Positions 33,536-44,310 are shown, numbered from the stretch's first letter. The stretch is DNA of 64,000 nt from Ketogulonicigenium vulgare WSH-001 (GCF_000223375.1 NC_017384.1:872097-936096); one strand, 5' to 3'. Notes: generated by a model not told the origin, from the letters alone. A program made the numbers and translations.

Positions 33536-34186
33536 GTGAGCCAAACCGATACTTTCATCGCCGAAGTGACCGAGGAAGTCCGGCGCGAGCGTCTTTTCAC
33601 GTTTTTCCGCCGCTATGGTGGCATTGCGCTGATCGTTATCGTCGTGCTGCTGGGTCTTGCCATTTGGTACGAGGTCTCGCGCCATAACCAAACCGCCGAG
33701 GTGCGCGCGCGCGGCGATGCGCTGCTGAGCGCGCTCGAGGGGCCCGCTGAAGGTCGCGCAAGCGCGCTGGCGCAGATTGATGCGGGCGAGGGCGCTGTTG
33801 CCGCTGTCACCGCATTTTTGCAGGCCGATGCTGCCGCTGATGCGGGGGATGTCGCCGGTGCTGTTGCCACGTTGGACGCGGTTGCGCGCGATAGCGCTGC
33901 GCCGCGTCTTTATCGCGATCTTGCCACGCTGAAATCCGCCATTACGGGTGCGGGTGTCACTGACGCGAACCTGCGCCGTGCCGCCCTGGAAGGGCTGGTC
34001 GCACAGAACAGCACCTATCTGTCGCTGGCGCGTGAACAACTGGCGCTGATTGATCTGGAAACCGGCAATGTCGATGCCGCCCGCAGCGCGCTGCAGGCGA
34101 TGGTTGATGATGCGGCCACCAGCGATGTGCAGCGCAGCCGGATCGCGGCGCTGCTCGAGGCGCTCGGCGCGCCGGTCGCGCAATAA
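33536..34186 (+). CDS. YfgM-like tetratricopeptide membrane protein
   Basis: Protein of 216 residues. A cytoplasmic N-terminal piece (SQTDTFIAEVTEEVRRERL) precedes one membrane helix (residues 26-45, GGIALIVIVVLLGLAIWYEV), followed by a helical, Ala-rich periplasmic part built of TPR-like repeats. This matches YfgM/TPR_21, which works near the Sec translocon and envelope chaperones. The gene order YfgM-like, BamB-like, Der is widely conserved and supports the call. The start is a GTG with AAGGAT before it. Confidence 0.86.
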   Translation: MSQTDTFIAEVTEEVRRERLFTFFRRYGGIALIVIVVLLGLAIWYEVSRHNQTAEVRARGDALLSALEGPAEGRASALAQIDAGEGAVAAVTAFLQADAAADAGDVAGAVATLDAVARDSAAPRLYRDLATLKSAITGAGVTDANLRRAALEGLVAQNSTYLSLAREQLALIDLETGNVDAARSALQAMVDDAATSDVQRSRIAALLEALGAPVAQ

Positions 34187-34204
34187 ATAGGGCGAGGAAA
34201 GATC

Positions 34205-35503
34205 ATGCTGCGTCGCTCATTTTTGACCTTCACCGCCATGGGCCTGCTGGCCGCCTGTGGCAGCCGTAACCAAGAAATCCTGCCCGGCCTGCGCGTGCCG
34301 CTGCAAGGTGCCGCTGCGGCCGAGGCCACGGCCGCGCCCTCGGCGCTGCCGGCGGCGCAGGTGAACACCGCCTGGACCCATCGCGGCGGCAGTGCCACGC
34401 ACCAGATCGGGCATCTGGCGCTGGGAAGTAATCTGCAGTCGGGTTTTGTCACCTCGATCGGTGCAGGCAATGACCGCCGCACGCGAATCGCGGCCGAACC
34501 TGTCATCGATGGCGGTCGCATCTTTACCATGGACGCGCGCGCCCGCGTCACCGCGCTGACGCTGCAAGGGGCCGAGATTTGGCGCCGCGATGTCACCCGC
34601 GCGGGCGTCTCGTCCGAGGCGGCCTCGGGCGGCGGTCTGGCGGTCGGCGGCGGGCGTCTGTTCGTCACCACCGGCTTTGGCCGCCTGCTGGCGCTGAGTG
34701 CCGAGAGCGGCGCCGTGCTGTGGGAACAAGATACCGATGCGCCGGGCGGCTCGTCGCCGACGGTTTCGGGCAATACGCTGTATGTGATGGGCCGCGATGG
34801 CCGCGCGCGCGCCTTTGATGCCGCCACGGGTCTGCAACGTTGGGCGGTGATCGGCAACGGATCGGATGCGGGCTATATTGGCGGCGCGGGCGCGGCAATC
34901 AGTGGCGATACGGTGGTGTTTCCGTTCTCGTCCAGCGAAGTCATGGGGCTGTTTCCGGGTGGCGGCGCGACGCGCTGGACCAATTTCGTTGCGGGCGCGC
35001 GCCCGGGCGATGCGGCGGGCGCATTCTTGACCGATATCGCAGGCGATCCGGTGATTTCGGGTGGCCGTGTGTTCGTCGGCAATGTTTCAGGCCGGATCGC
35101 GGCGCTGAACCTGCAAAACGGCGAAGAACTCTGGGCCGTGCGCGAGGGGGCCGTGGGCCGTCTGGCGCTGGTTGGCGAAGCCTTGTTCTTTGTGAATGAC
35201 CAAAACCAGCTTGTGCGCCGCGACAGCCGCGGCGGCGCGCTGGTCTGGCGGCAAGAATTGCCGCTGTATCAGACCCGTCGTTGGGGTGGCCGCAACACGC
35301 GCTTTGTCCATTTCGGGCCGGTGATCGCGGGTGGCCGTGTCATTATCGCATCCTCGGACGGGATGCTGCGTCAGTTCGATGCGACCAGCGGCGCGCTGCT
35401 GTCCGAGGTGGAATTGGCCTCGCCCGCCGCGACCCAACCGATCGTCGCGCAGCAGGTGCTGTATCTGGTCACCGAGGATGGCAATCTGCGCGCCTTTCAA
35501 TAG
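34205..35503 (+). CDS. BamB-like outer-membrane assembly lipoprotein
   Basis: Lipoprotein of 432 residues with a lipobox signal (MLRRSFLTFTAMGLLAAC, Cys18). The rest is a PQQ-type beta-propeller: repeats such as GRLLALSAESGAVLWEQDT, GRARAFDAATGLQRWAV and GRIAALNLQNGEELWAV are spaced along the chain. BamB helps BamA insert beta-barrel proteins. It lies between the YfgM-like gene and der, the usual order. A GAGGAAAGATC site precedes the ATG, 18 nt after the YfgM-like stop. Confidence 0.92.
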   Translation: MLRRSFLTFTAMGLLAACGSRNQEILPGLRVPLQGAAAAEATAAPSALPAAQVNTAWTHRGGSATHQIGHLALGSNLQSGFVTSIGAGNDRRTRIAAEPVIDGGRIFTMDARARVTALTLQGAEIWRRDVTRAGVSSEAASGGGLAVGGGRLFVTTGFGRLLALSAESGAVLWEQDTDAPGGSSPTVSGNTLYVMGRDGRARAFDAATGLQRWAVIGNGSDAGYIGGAGAAISGDTVVFPFSSSEVMGLFPGGGATRWTNFVAGARPGDAAGAFLTDIAGDPVISGGRVFVGNVSGRIAALNLQNGEELWAVREGAVGRLALVGEALFFVNDQNQLVRRDSRGGALVWRQELPLYQTRRWGGRNTRFVHFGPVIAGGRVIIASSDGMLRQFDATSGALLSEVELASPAATQPIVAQQVLYLVTEDGNLRAFQ

Positions 35504-35583
35504 TCGGGCATAGGCGGCTTGCGGGGGGTTTCACATACCGCAATATGCGTGTAATCCCCGCAGTCTGACCAAAGGAAGCGGCC

Positions 35584-37053
35584 ATGAGTTTCACCCTAGC
35601 GATCGTCGGGCGTCCCAATGTGGGGAAATCGACACTATTCAACCGCCTTGTCGGCAAAAAGCTGGCATTGGTTGATGACCAGCCCGGCGTCACCCGCGAT
35701 TTGCGCGAGGGGCAGGCGCGCCTTGGCGATCTGCGTTTTACGGTGATCGACTCGGCCGGTCTCGAGGAGGCGACCGACGACAGTCTGCAGGGCCGGATGC
35801 GCCGCCTGACCGAACGCGCGGTCGAGATGGCCGATGTCTGCCTGTTCATGATCGATGCGCGCGTGGGCATCACGCCGACCGATCAGGTCTTTGCCGATAT
35901 CCTGCGCCGCAAAAACGCCAATGTCATTCTGGCCGCCAATAAATCCGAAGGCCGCGCGGGCGAGGGTGGTTATCTTGAGGCCTATTCGCTGGGCCTTGGC
36001 GAGCCGATCCGCCTTTCCGCCGAGCATGGCGAGGGCATGAACGAGCTGCTTTACGCCCTCTATCCGATTGTCTCGGAGATCGAGGATCTGCGCGAAGAGG
36101 CCTCGGTGCCCGAAACCGACGTTGACGTCTCGGATGAGGATGCCGAGGAAGGCGCCTTCCGGATGCCGACCACTGCGCGCCCGCTGCAAATCGCCGTGAT
36201 CGGTCGCCCGAATGCCGGAAAATCGACGCTGATCAACCAGATCATCGGCGAAGAGCGTCTGCTGACCGGCCCCGAGGCTGGTATCACGCGCGACGCAATC
36301 TCGCTGCCGTTCGAATGGGACGGCGTCCCGATGCGGATTTTCGACACTGCCGGGATGCGTAAACGCGCCAAGATTCAGGATAAGCTGGAAAAGCTGTCGG
36401 TGTCCGACGGTCTGCGCGCCGTGCGCTTTGCTGAGGTTGTCGTGCTGCTGCTGGATGCTTCGATCCCCTTCGAACAACAGGATCTGCGCATCGCCGATCT
36501 GGCCGAACGCGAGGGCCGCGCCGTGGTCGTTGCCGTGAACAAATGGGACCTCGAGGAAGACAAACAGGCGAAACTCGCCGGTTTGATCGAGGCGTTTGAG
36601 CGTCTGCTGCCGCAGCTGCGCGGCGCGCCGTTGGTCACCGTTTCGGCCCGCACCGGGCGCGGTCTTGACCGTCTGCATGGCGCGATCATGAAGGCCTATG
36701 AGATGTGGAACCGCCGCGTCACCACCGGCCAGCTGAACCGCTGGCTGCTGGGCATGACTGAGGCGCACCCGCCGCCCGCACCGGGTGGTCGCCGGATCAA
36801 AATGCGCTATGCGACGCAGGTGAAAACCCGCCCGCCGGCCTTTGTCGTGATGACCAGCCACCCCGAACATGTGCCCGAAAGCTACAAGCGTTACCTGACC
36901 AATGGTCTGCGCGAGGCGTTCAACATGCCCGGCACGCCGATCCGTCTGACGCTGCGCGACCAATCGGACAAGAACCCGTTTAAAGACAAGAAAAAGCCAG
37001 GCCCCTCGGCGCTGCGCAAACATATGGATGGCCCCCGAAAAGAAGGCCGCTGA
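35584..37053 (+). CDS. der: GTPase Der (EngA)
   Basis: Ribosome-assembly GTPase of 489 residues with two tandem G domains: [14 protein letters not shown] (from residue 9) with DDQPGVTRD, and [14 protein letters not shown] near residue 211, with DTAGMR and NKWD. A C-terminal KH-like domain follows ([31 protein letters not shown]). It needs both G domains for 50S maturation. An acidic linker ([12 protein letters not shown]) joins the two G domains. A bidirectional terminator follows. Confidence 0.96.
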   Translation: MSFTLAIVGRPNVGKSTLFNRLVGKKLALVDDQPGVTRDLREGQARLGDLRFTVIDSAGLEEATDDSLQGRMRRLTERAVEMADVCLFMIDARVGITPTDQVFADILRRKNANVILAANKSEGRAGEGGYLEAYSLGLGEPIRLSAEHGEGMNELLYALYPIVSEIEDLREEASVPETDVDVSDEDAEEGAFRMPTTARPLQIAVIGRPNAGKSTLINQIIGEERLLTGPEAGITRDAISLPFEWDGVPMRIFDTAGMRKRAKIQDKLEKLSVSDGLRAVRFAEVVVLLLDASIPFEQQDLRIADLAEREGRAVVVAVNKWDLEEDKQAKLAGLIEAFERLLPQLRGAPLVTVSARTGRGLDRLHGAIMKAYEMWNRRVTTGQLNRWLLGMTEAHPPPAPGGRRIKMRYATQVKTRPPAFVVMTSHPEHVPESYKRYLTNGLREAFNMPGTPIRLTLRDQSDKNPFKDKKKPGPSALRKHMDGPRKEGR

Positions 37054-37057
37054 TCAT

Positions 37058-37089
37058 AAAAAAGGCCCGGGAATTCCCGGGCCTTTTGC
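37058..37089. terminator. Bidirectional terminator between der and serS
   Basis: Stem GGCCCGGG/CCCGGGCC (37064-37071 with 76-83) with an AATT loop. It is flanked by A residues on the left and TTTT on the right, so each strand sees a hairpin plus U-tract. Confidence 0.85.
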
Positions 37090-37111
37090 TTATGCCAGTT
37101 TGCCGCAGGCT

Positions 37112-38404
37112 TTAGGCCAGCTTGCCTTCGGCCGTGATGCGGGTCTTGCCGCCCAGGTAATGCGACAAAACGGCGGGCAGGGTCACCGACCCATCGGCCT
37201 GCTGGCCGTTTTCCAGCACCGCGATCAGCGTGCGACCAACCGCAAGACCCGATCCGTTCAGCGTATGCAGGAATTCGGGCTTGCCGCCGCCTGCAGGGCG
37301 GAAACGCGCGTTCATGCGGCGCGCCTGATAATCGCCACAGGTCGAGACCGAGGAGATCTCGCGATAGCGCGTCTGACCGGGCAGCCAGACCTCTAGGTCA
37401 TGCGTGCGGCGCGCGCCTGCACCCATGTCACCGGCGCAGAGTTTCATCGTGCGATAGGGCAGACCCAGCTTTTCCAGAATATTCTGCGCGCAGGTGGTCA
37501 TGCGGTCATGTTCCGCCTCGGATTGATCCGGGGCGACGACCGAGACCATCTCGACCTTTTCGAACTGGTGCTGGCGCAGCATCCCGGCGGTATCACGACC
37601 GGCGCTGCCGGCCTCGGATCGGAAGCACTGCGTATCGGCGGTCATGCGGATCGGCAGGGCGGTCTCGTCCAGCAGATCGCCGTTGACGGTATTGGTCAGC
37701 GTCACCTCGGCGGTCGGGATCAGCCACCAGCCATTGGTGGTTTCATAGCTGTCCTCGCCGAATTTCGGCAATTGGCCGGTGCCATACATCATTTCAGGGC
37801 GCACCAGCACGGGGGTTTGCACCTCGAGCAAGCCATGTTCATCGACATGGGTGTCGATCATGAACTGTGCCAGCGCCCGATGCAGCCGTGCCGCCGCGCC
37901 CTTTAGAACAACAAATCGTGCGCCAGACAGCTTGCCGCCGGTGTCAAAGTCCAAATCGGCCGCAACGGCGGGGATCTGGTAATGTTCAACGGGCGCGAAA
38001 TCAAACACGCGCGGCGTGCCCCAGCGACGGATTTCGACGTTGTCATTCTCGTCAACGCCATCGGGCACATCGTCATAGGGCAGGTTCGGGATCGCCGCCA
38101 AAAATTCATTCAGACGCAGATCTTCGGCCTTTGCCTCGTCGGTCAGGCGGGCCACTTCGGCCTTTTTCTCGGCGACCAGCGCGCGCAGGCGTTCAAATTC
38201 CGCTTCATTTCCAGCGGCTTTTGCGGCGCCAACCTCTTTGCTGGCCCGGTTTTGCTCGGCCGTGGCGGTCTCGGCGGCCAGAATGCGGGCGCGGCGGCCC
38301 TCATCAAGGGCCAGGATCTGCGATGAAACAGGCGAGATCCCACGGCGCCCAAGGGCCGCGTCAAAAGCGGTCGGGTTTTCGCGGATAGCGCGGATATCGT
38401 GCAT
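37112..38404 (-). CDS. serS: Seryl-tRNA synthetase
   Basis: Charges tRNA-Ser. It has 430 residues. An N-terminal coiled-coil arm (about residues 30-105) is followed by a class II catalytic core with motif 2 ([27 protein letters not shown]) and motif 3 ([17 protein letters not shown]). The start at 38404 ([18 protein letters not shown]) is the standard N-terminus. The gene is divergent from yajC. Confidence 0.96.
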   Translation of the reverse strand: MHDIRAIRENPTAFDAALGRRGISPVSSQILALDEGRRARILAAETATAEQNRASKEVGAAKAAGNEAEFERLRALVAEKKAEVARLTDEAKAEDLRLNEFLAAIPNLPYDDVPDGVDENDNVEIRRWGTPRVFDFAPVEHYQIPAVAADLDFDTGGKLSGARFVVLKGAAARLHRALAQFMIDTHVDEHGLLEVQTPVLVRPEMMYGTGQLPKFGEDSYETTNGWWLIPTAEVTLTNTVNGDLLDETALPIRMTADTQCFRSEAGSAGRDTAGMLRQHQFEKVEMVSVVAPDQSEAEHDRMTTCAQNILEKLGLPYRTMKLCAGDMGAGARRTHDLEVWLPGQTRYREISSVSTCGDYQARRMNARFRPAGGGKPEFLHTLNGSGLAVGRTLIAVLENGQQADGSVTLPAVLSHYLGGKTRITAEGKLA

Positions 38405-38589
38405 GTCACACCTGTCTGTAGTAATTCATTTCAGTGCCTCTCCTATGCCGCAAGGTTTCGCCAAGGGGAACTGGAAAGATCACATCGCGATACCCAAATC
38501 CGCTTGGTTGCCAATTACAGCGACCGGCAATAAGGTGCCGCCACTTTTACCGGCCACATTTTGCGGCCCAACCATCTGAAAGGACCGCC

Positions 38590-38874
38590 ATGCAGGGTTT
38601 AGAAGCCTTTATTCCGATGATCCTGATCTTTGTGATCATGTATCTTCTGCTGATCCGTCCGCAGCAAAAGAAACTGAAGCAGCATCAGGAAATGCTGAAG
38701 GCTCTGCGCCGTGGTGATCAGATCGTGACCCAGGGTGGCGTGATCGGCAAGGTCGCTAAGGTCAAAGAAGAGACCAATGAGGTCGAAGTCGAAATCGCCG
38801 AGGGTGTCACCGTCCGCGTCATGCGCTCGACCATCTCGCAAGTGCTGAACAAGACCGAGCCGGCGGCGAAATAA
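38590..38874 (+). CDS. yajC: Preprotein translocase subunit YajC
   Basis: Small single-span membrane protein of 94 residues, accessory to SecDF. Hydrophobic helix MILIFVIMYLLLIRPQQKKLK, then LRRGDQIVTQGGVIGKV, the family core. The ATG at 38590 has AAAGGA before it; an in-frame stretch further upstream lacks conservation. First gene of the yajC-secD-secF-ccm cluster. Confidence 0.94.
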   Translation: MQGLEAFIPMILIFVIMYLLLIRPQQKKLKQHQEMLKALRRGDQIVTQGGVIGKVAKVKEETNEVEVEIAEGVTVRVMRSTISQVLNKTEPAAK

Positions 38875-38916
38875 GCCGGTTCAACCAACGACTTACCGCA
38901 GGCGGAGACCCGCAAC

Positions 38917-40581
38917 ATGCATATCCCTTTATGGCGCCGCATCCTGACTTGGGTGGTGGTGGCCGCAGGCGTCTTGGCTGCTGTGCCCAACGCGTTCTAC
39001 GCAACGGTCGAGCAGTCGAATGACGCCAAAAGCCAAATAGAATCAGGCGTATCAGATGATGCGCTGCGCGCGCAGGCCGCAGGATGGCCGGCATGGCTGC
39101 CCAGCAGCATTGTCAGCCTTGGGCTGGACCTGCGCGGCGGGGCCCATTTGTTGGCCGAGGTTCAACTGTCACAGGTTTATGCTGAGCGGGTCGACGCGAT
39201 GTGGCCGCAGGTCCGCGACCTGCTGGCCGCACAGCGCGACACGTTGGGCTTTGTGCAGCGGATCGAAGGGGGTGACCCTTCGGCGCTGCGCGTGCGCATC
39301 TCGAACGCCGATCAGGCGGGGCGCGCGGTTGATCTGATCCGCACCTTGGCGCAGCCCGTGCAGACATTGACCGGCATTGGCGCGACCGATCTGGATGTAC
39401 GCGCCGATAACGGCGTCATCAGCATCACCCTGTCCGAGGCCGAGCGCGCCGCCACCGACGAGCGCGCCATGCGCCAGTCGCTGGAAATCATCCGTCGCCG
39501 CATCGACGAGGTCGGCACGCGTGAGCCGACCATCATCCGTCAGGGCGAGGACCGTATTCTGGTGCAGGTGCCGGGCGTGGGTTCGGCGCAAGAGGTCAAG
39601 GATCTGATCGGTGCCACCGCGCGCCTGACGTTCCAACATGTCGTCAGCTCGACCAATGACCCAAATGCGCAAGTAACCCCCGATCAAGAGGTTCTGCCCG
39701 CGCTCGATCAGCCGGGCGTCTATTACATTCTGGATCGCCAAGAGATCGTCTCGGGCGAGCAACTGGTTGATTCGCAGCCGTCTTTTGACCAGACCGGTCG
39801 TCCGGTTGTGACATTCCGCTTTAACCCCACCGGCGCGCGCGCCTTTGGCGAGCATACGGCGCAATATACCGGATCTTTGTTTGCCATCGTGCTGGACGGC
39901 GAGGTGATTTCCGCGCCGCAAATCCGCGAGCCGATCCTTGGCGGCTCGGGCAGCATTTCGGGCACGTTCAATATCGAACAGACGACCAACCTTGCGGTGC
40001 TGCTGCGCGCAGGTGCGCTGCCCGCCGATCTCGTCTTCCTCGAGGAACGCACCATCGGGCCAGAGCTCGGCCAAGACAGTATCGACGCAGGCGTGCGCGC
40101 CTCGATCATCGCGGGCCTGCTGGTCATGGGCTATATGGTCCTGTCCTATGGCCTGTTCTTTGGTATGATCGCGAATATCGCGCTGATCCTGAACGTGACG
40201 ATGATGCTGGGGCTGCTGTCGATCATCGGGGCGACGCTGACATTGCCCGGCATTGCGGGTATCGTGCTGACAATGGGCGTGGCGGTCGATGCGAACGTGC
40301 TGATCTTCGAGCGGATGCGCGAGGAAATCAGGCGTGGCAAAGCGCCGTGGCGGTGTTTCGAGCTGGGCTATGACAAGGCGATGTCGGCGATTATCGACTC
40401 GAACATCACCTCGATCATGATCGCGATCATTTTGTACGTCATCGGCTCGGGCGCGGTGCGCGGCTTTGCGGTGACGCTGGGCCTTGGGGTTGCGACCTCG
40501 ATGTTTACGGCCGTGTTCGTCACCCGTCTGATCCTGCTGCATTGGTTCGAGATGCGCAAACCGAAGAAGTTGGAGCTGTAA
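38917..40581 (+). CDS. secD: Protein translocase subunit SecD
   Basis: Proton-driven Sec accessory subunit of 554 residues. A first helix (residues 6-22), the family LGLDLRGGAHLLAEV block, a large periplasmic domain including RRRIDEVGTREPTIIRQGEDRILVQVPG, and a C-terminal five-helix bundle with GVAVDANVLIFERMREE. The last motif holds the conserved Asp used for proton movement. Separated from secF by one base, so the two are coupled. Confidence 0.96.
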   Translation: MHIPLWRRILTWVVVAAGVLAAVPNAFYATVEQSNDAKSQIESGVSDDALRAQAAGWPAWLPSSIVSLGLDLRGGAHLLAEVQLSQVYAERVDAMWPQVRDLLAAQRDTLGFVQRIEGGDPSALRVRISNADQAGRAVDLIRTLAQPVQTLTGIGATDLDVRADNGVISITLSEAERAATDERAMRQSLEIIRRRIDEVGTREPTIIRQGEDRILVQVPGVGSAQEVKDLIGATARLTFQHVVSSTNDPNAQVTPDQEVLPALDQPGVYYILDRQEIVSGEQLVDSQPSFDQTGRPVVTFRFNPTGARAFGEHTAQYTGSLFAIVLDGEVISAPQIREPILGGSGSISGTFNIEQTTNLAVLLRAGALPADLVFLEERTIGPELGQDSIDAGVRASIIAGLLVMGYMVLSYGLFFGMIANIALILNVTMMLGLLSIIGATLTLPGIAGIVLTMGVAVDANVLIFERMREEIRRGKAPWRCFELGYDKAMSAIIDSNITSIMIAIILYVIGSGAVRGFAVTLGLGVATSMFTAVFVTRLILLHWFEMRKPKKLEL

Positions 40582-40582
40582 G

Positions 40583-41560
40583 ATGGCCTTTCGTCTGAAA
40601 CTTGTGCCGGATAAAACATCCGTCAACTTCTTTAAATGGGGCGGTATCCCGACCCATGCGACCTTTGCGCTGGCGCTGGCCTCGCTGATTGCGGTGATGA
40701 CCATCGGTCTGAACTATGGCATCGACTTTCTGGGCGGCACGACCATCCGCGCGGAATCGAGCGAGAATGTCGCCGTGTCGGAGTATCGCAGCGCGCTTGA
40801 TCAGATCGAGCTGGGCGATGTCACGATTACCGAGGTTTTTGACCCGGGTTTTCGTGCCGACCAATTCGTCAAGCAAGTCCGCATTCAGGCCGCCAACGAG
40901 ACCGAAGTCTCGAACGCGCTGATCGGTCAGGTCGAGGCCGCTTTGCAGGTCGTTGACCCGCAGGTCGTCTTTACCGCGGTTGAAACCGTTGGTCCCAAAG
41001 TCTCGGGCGAGCTGATCCAGACCGCCGTTCTGGCGGTTGCGGCCTCGCTTTTGGGGATCATGGCCTATGTCTGGCTGCGCTTTGAATGGCAGTTCGGCTT
41101 TGGCGCTGTGGTGGGTCTGTTCACCGATGCAATGATCACGGTGGGGTTGTTCTCGGTGTTTCAGGTGCGGTTCGATCTGACCATCGTGGCGGCAGTTCTG
41201 ACCATTGTCGGCTTTTCGATCAACGATAAGGTTGTGGTGTTCGACCGTGTGCGGGAAATCCTGCGCCGCGATAGCACCACTCCCTTGCCCGAGCTGATGG
41301 TCGTCGCGCTGAACGAAACCCTCAGCCGCACCGTCATGACAACGGTCACGACGATCCTTGCGCTGGTGGCCCTTTATATCTGGGGCGGCGATGTGATCCG
41401 CGGTTTTGCTTTTGCCATGCTGTTCGGATCGGTGATCGCGGTGTATTCGACCATCTTTGTCAGCGCGCAGGTCGTGCTGTGGCTGGGCGTCAAGCGCGAT
41501 TGGGAGAAAAAGACCGATACCGGCCCCTCGGGCACGCAGTTCACGACCTCGGCTGAGTAA
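40583..41560 (+). CDS. secF: Protein translocase subunit SecF
   Basis: Partner of SecD, 325 residues, six helices. [16 protein letters not shown] is the SecF form of the D/F signature, and [15 protein letters not shown] is the conserved helix-4 motif. Its stop TAA at 41558-41560 shares its last base with the ATG of ccmA, so protein export and cytochrome c maturation genes are translationally linked here. Confidence 0.96.
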   Translation: MAFRLKLVPDKTSVNFFKWGGIPTHATFALALASLIAVMTIGLNYGIDFLGGTTIRAESSENVAVSEYRSALDQIELGDVTITEVFDPGFRADQFVKQVRIQAANETEVSNALIGQVEAALQVVDPQVVFTAVETVGPKVSGELIQTAVLAVAASLLGIMAYVWLRFEWQFGFGAVVGLFTDAMITVGLFSVFQVRFDLTIVAAVLTIVGFSINDKVVVFDRVREILRRDSTTPLPELMVVALNETLSRTVMTTVTTILALVALYIWGGDVIRGFAFAMLFGSVIAVYSTIFVSAQVVLWLGVKRDWEKKTDTGPSGTQFTTSAE

Positions 41561-42186
41561 TGCTGAAGGTCACAAACCTTGCGTGCAGCCGGGGCGGTGT
41601 TCCGGTGCTAACGGGGGTCAGCTTCACGCTGGCCCCTGGCGAGGCTCTGGTCTTGCGCGGGCCCAACGGCGCGGGCAAGACCACACTTTTACGCGTTCTG
41701 GCCGGGTTACAGCCGGCAGATGCGGGCGAGATGACAATGCAGGCCGGCGATAGCGCCTATGCCAGCCACGCCGATGGCGTGAAATCCGCACTGACGGTGC
41801 GTGAAAATCTGCAATTCTGGGCCAGTCTTTACGGCCTCCCGCTGCCTGATGCGGTGCTGGTCGATTTCGACATTGCCCATCTGGAACACCGTTTGGCCGG
41901 GAACCTCTCGGCGGGCCAAAAGCGCCGCCTTGGCCTTGCGCGTCTCGGTGTCATTGGGCGCAAGATCCTGTTTCTCGACGAGCCGACCGTCTCGCTTGAC
42001 CGCCAATCGGTCGCGCGGTTTGGCGCTTGGGTCCGCGATCGTCATCTGGCGGCGGGCGGCATTGCTGTCATTGCGACCCATATCGACCTTGGCCTTGAGG
42101 CGCGCGAGATGGATATCACGGCCTTTCGCGCCGACCCGTCCCGCCCCGAGGGGCGCGCCGCCCAAAGTGACGAGGCCTTCCTATGA
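41560..42186 (+). CDS. ccmA: Heme exporter ATPase CcmA
   Basis: ATPase of the CcmABCD complex, which releases heme-bound CcmE for cytochrome c maturation. It has 208 residues. Walker [19 protein letters not shown], signature [14 protein letters not shown], Walker [14 protein letters not shown]. The short size and CcmA-type signature (SAGQ rather than SGGQ) separate it from other ABC ATPases. It overlaps secF by 1 nt and ccmB by 4 nt. Confidence 0.95.
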   Translation: MLKVTNLACSRGGVPVLTGVSFTLAPGEALVLRGPNGAGKTTLLRVLAGLQPADAGEMTMQAGDSAYASHADGVKSALTVRENLQFWASLYGLPLPDAVLVDFDIAHLEHRLAGNLSAGQKRRLGLARLGVIGRKILFLDEPTVSLDRQSVARFGAWVRDRHLAAGGIAVIATHIDLGLEAREMDITAFRADPSRPEGRAAQSDEAFL

Positions 42187-42839
42187 TCGCGCTGCTGCTG
42201 CGGGATTTGCGTCTGGCGGTGCGGGCAGGCGGCGGCTTTGGCCTGGCGCTTGCGTTTTTCCTGATCGTGATCGTCATGGTGCCCTTTGGCATCGGCCCTC
42301 AGATCGAGCTGCACGCCCGCGTCGCCCCCGGTATTTTGTGGGTTGGCGCGCTGCTGGCGGCGCTGTTGTCGCTGGACCGGATTTTCGCGCTGGATCACGA
42401 GGATGGCGCGCTGCCGCTGATCGCGACCGCGCCGATCCCGCTGGAAGGCGTCACGCTGGTAAAGGCGCTGGCGCATTGGCTGACCACCAGCCTGCCGCTG
42501 GTGATCATCGCACCGTTCTTGGGTGTGCTAATGAACCTGCCGGTTGCGGGCTTTGGCTGGCTTAGCCTGTCGCTGCTGCTGGGCACGCCCGCTTTGTCGA
42601 TGATCGGCACATTTGGCGCGGCTTTGGTCGTGGGCATCCGCAGGGGCGGCCTTTTGATGTCGCTGCTGGTGCTGCCCTTGTATGTGCCGACTTTGATCTA
42701 CGGGGCCGAAGTCGCCCGTCGCGGGGCCGAGGGTTTTCCCCTTGTGACCCCTTTACTTATGTTGGTGGCGATCAGCCTGGGCAGTGTTGCACTGCTGCCA
42801 TTCGCCGCCGCCGCCGTGCTGCGGGTCAATCTGCGGTGA
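42183..42839 (+). CDS. ccmB: Heme exporter subunit CcmB
   Basis: Membrane subunit of 218 residues with six hydrophobic helices. [30 protein letters not shown] near residues 58-90 and [13 protein letters not shown] near 163-176 are typical of CcmB. It overlaps ccmA by 4 nt. The 51-base gap before ccmC carries GGTATGAACAGGC just before the ATG. Confidence 0.95.
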   Translation: MIALLLRDLRLAVRAGGGFGLALAFFLIVIVMVPFGIGPQIELHARVAPGILWVGALLAALLSLDRIFALDHEDGALPLIATAPIPLEGVTLVKALAHWLTTSLPLVIIAPFLGVLMNLPVAGFGWLSLSLLLGTPALSMIGTFGAALVVGIRRGGLLMSLLVLPLYVPTLIYGAEVARRGAEGFPLVTPLLMLVAISLGSVALLPFAAAAVLRVNLR

Positions 42840-42890
42840 ACAACGCGCGGCCGCGATTGAGCGGCCCGAAACCATGGGGTATGAACAGGC

Positions 42891-43628
42891 ATGTCGATCT
42901 GGGAATATGCAAATCCAACCAAGTTCCTGAAAACCACGCAGCCGATCATGCCGTGGCTGGTCGGGGCTGGCATTGCGCTGCTGGTGGTGGCGCTGACGTG
43001 GGGGTTCTTCTTCACGCCTGATGACTTCCGTCAGGGCTCGACCGTCAAGATCATCTATGTCCATGTGCCCGCCGCGATGCTGGCGATCAATGCCTGGGTG
43101 ATGATGCTGGTCGCCTCGCTGATCTGGCTGATCCGCCGTCACCATGTCAGCGCGCTGGCCGCAAAGGCGATGGCGCCGATTGGTATCGTGCTGACCGTCA
43201 TGGGGCTGGTCACCGGCGCGGTCTGGGGCCAGCCGATGTGGGGCACATGGTGGGCCTGGGACCCGCGTCTGACCTCGTTCCTGATCCTGTTCCTGTTCTA
43301 TCTGGGCTATGTTGCCCTCTGGGCCGCGATTGAAGATCCCGATACCGCCGCCGATCTGACCTCGATCCTGTGTATCGTGGGTTCGGTCTTTGCCGTGCTG
43401 TCGCGCTATGCCGCAAGTTTCTGGAACCAAGGCCTGCACCAGGGCGCCTCGGTCATCACGATGGATCAGAATACCGAAGTCTCGAACGTCTTTTATCAGC
43501 CGCTGTTGCTGTCGATTGCCGGTTTCTTCCTGCTTGTGCTGGGCCTTTTGCTGATGCGCACCGGCACTGAAATCCGCAAACGCCGCGCCCGTGCGCTGCT
43601 GAACCGTCAAACCCGCGAAGGAGCATGA
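42891..43628 (+). CDS. ccmC: Heme exporter/handling protein CcmC
   Basis: Membrane protein of 245 residues with six helices that loads heme onto CcmE. The tryptophan-rich WWD motif is at 112-124 (WGQPMWGTWWAWD). A His at 58 in YVHVPAAM is one of the family's heme-ligand positions; NQGLHQGAS later in the chain holds the second. The stop overlaps the ATG of ccmD (ATGA). Confidence 0.96.
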   Translation: MSIWEYANPTKFLKTTQPIMPWLVGAGIALLVVALTWGFFFTPDDFRQGSTVKIIYVHVPAAMLAINAWVMMLVASLIWLIRRHHVSALAAKAMAPIGIVLTVMGLVTGAVWGQPMWGTWWAWDPRLTSFLILFLFYLGYVALWAAIEDPDTAADLTSILCIVGSVFAVLSRYAASFWNQGLHQGASVITMDQNTEVSNVFYQPLLLSIAGFFLLVLGLLLMRTGTEIRKRRARALLNRQTREGA

Positions 43629-43780
43629 TCATGCCGGATCTGGGTCGTTATGCCGTTGCCGTTCTGTCTGCCTATGGCGTCTCGCTGGCGCTGCTGATCG
43701 GCATCACTTGGCTGAGCATCGCGCAGCATATCAAGGCGCGCCGCACCCTGCGCGATATCGAGGGTAAGGATGAAAATTAA
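43625..43780 (+). CDS. ccmD: Small heme exporter subunit CcmD
   Basis: Short protein of 51 residues, easily missed. It reads MIMPDLGRYAVAVLSAYGVS, one hydrophobic helix, then the basic HIKARRTLRD. Size, single helix, basic C-terminus and position between ccmC and ccmG are all those of CcmD, which stabilises the CcmABC complex. It overlaps ccmC by 4 nt and ccmG by 11 nt. A second in-frame ATG at 43631 is an alternative start. Confidence 0.92.
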   Translation: MIMPDLGRYAVAVLSAYGVSLALLIGITWLSIAQHIKARRTLRDIEGKDEN

Positions 43781-44306
43781 CCCGCTGGTTCTGATCCCGC
43801 CTGCCGTTTTCGTGGCGATTGCGGGGTTCTTTGCGATTGGCATGATGCGCGGCGATGATGCGGGTCTGCCCTCGACCTTGGTCGGGCAGGAACTGCCGCC
43901 GACGAATATCACTGCGTTGGCGGATCTGCCGCCACTGACCGATGCGGCTTTGCGCGATGGTCAGGTGAAGGTGGTGAATTTCTGGGCCAGCTGGTGCGCG
44001 CCCTGCCGCCTCGAGCATCCGAACCTGATGGAACTCTCCGAGACCGGCCTGCCGGTTTATGGCGTGAACTACCGCGACAATCCTGATGATGCGGTGAAAT
44101 TTCTGGCCGAGCTTGGCAATCCGTTCACCGCCATCGGCACCGATCCGCAAGCGCGGTTGGGGCTGGAATGGGGGGTCTACGGCGTCCCGGAAACCTTCCT
44201 TGTGGGTGCGGATGGCAAGATCATCCAGCGTATCGCGGGGCCTCTGGTGGGCGGGTTATATGACAACCGGTTCCGCCCCGCGCTAGACGCAGCGCTAAAC
44301 AACTGA
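43770..44306 (+). CDS. ccmG: Periplasmic thiol:disulfide oxidoreductase CcmG/DsbE
   Basis: Membrane-anchored thioredoxin of 178 residues that keeps apocytochrome c cysteines reduced. N-terminal anchor (residues 6-24), active site WASWCAPC with Cys76 and Cys79, and the cis-Pro region GVYGVPETFLV with the acidic Glu typical of CcmG. Last gene of the operon; followed by a strong terminator. Confidence 0.95.
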   Translation: MKINPLVLIPPAVFVAIAGFFAIGMMRGDDAGLPSTLVGQELPPTNITALADLPPLTDAALRDGQVKVVNFWASWCAPCRLEHPNLMELSETGLPVYGVNYRDNPDDAVKFLAELGNPFTAIGTDPQARLGLEWGVYGVPETFLVGADGKIIQRIAGPLVGGLYDNRFRPALDAALNN

Positions 44307-44310
44307 ATGA

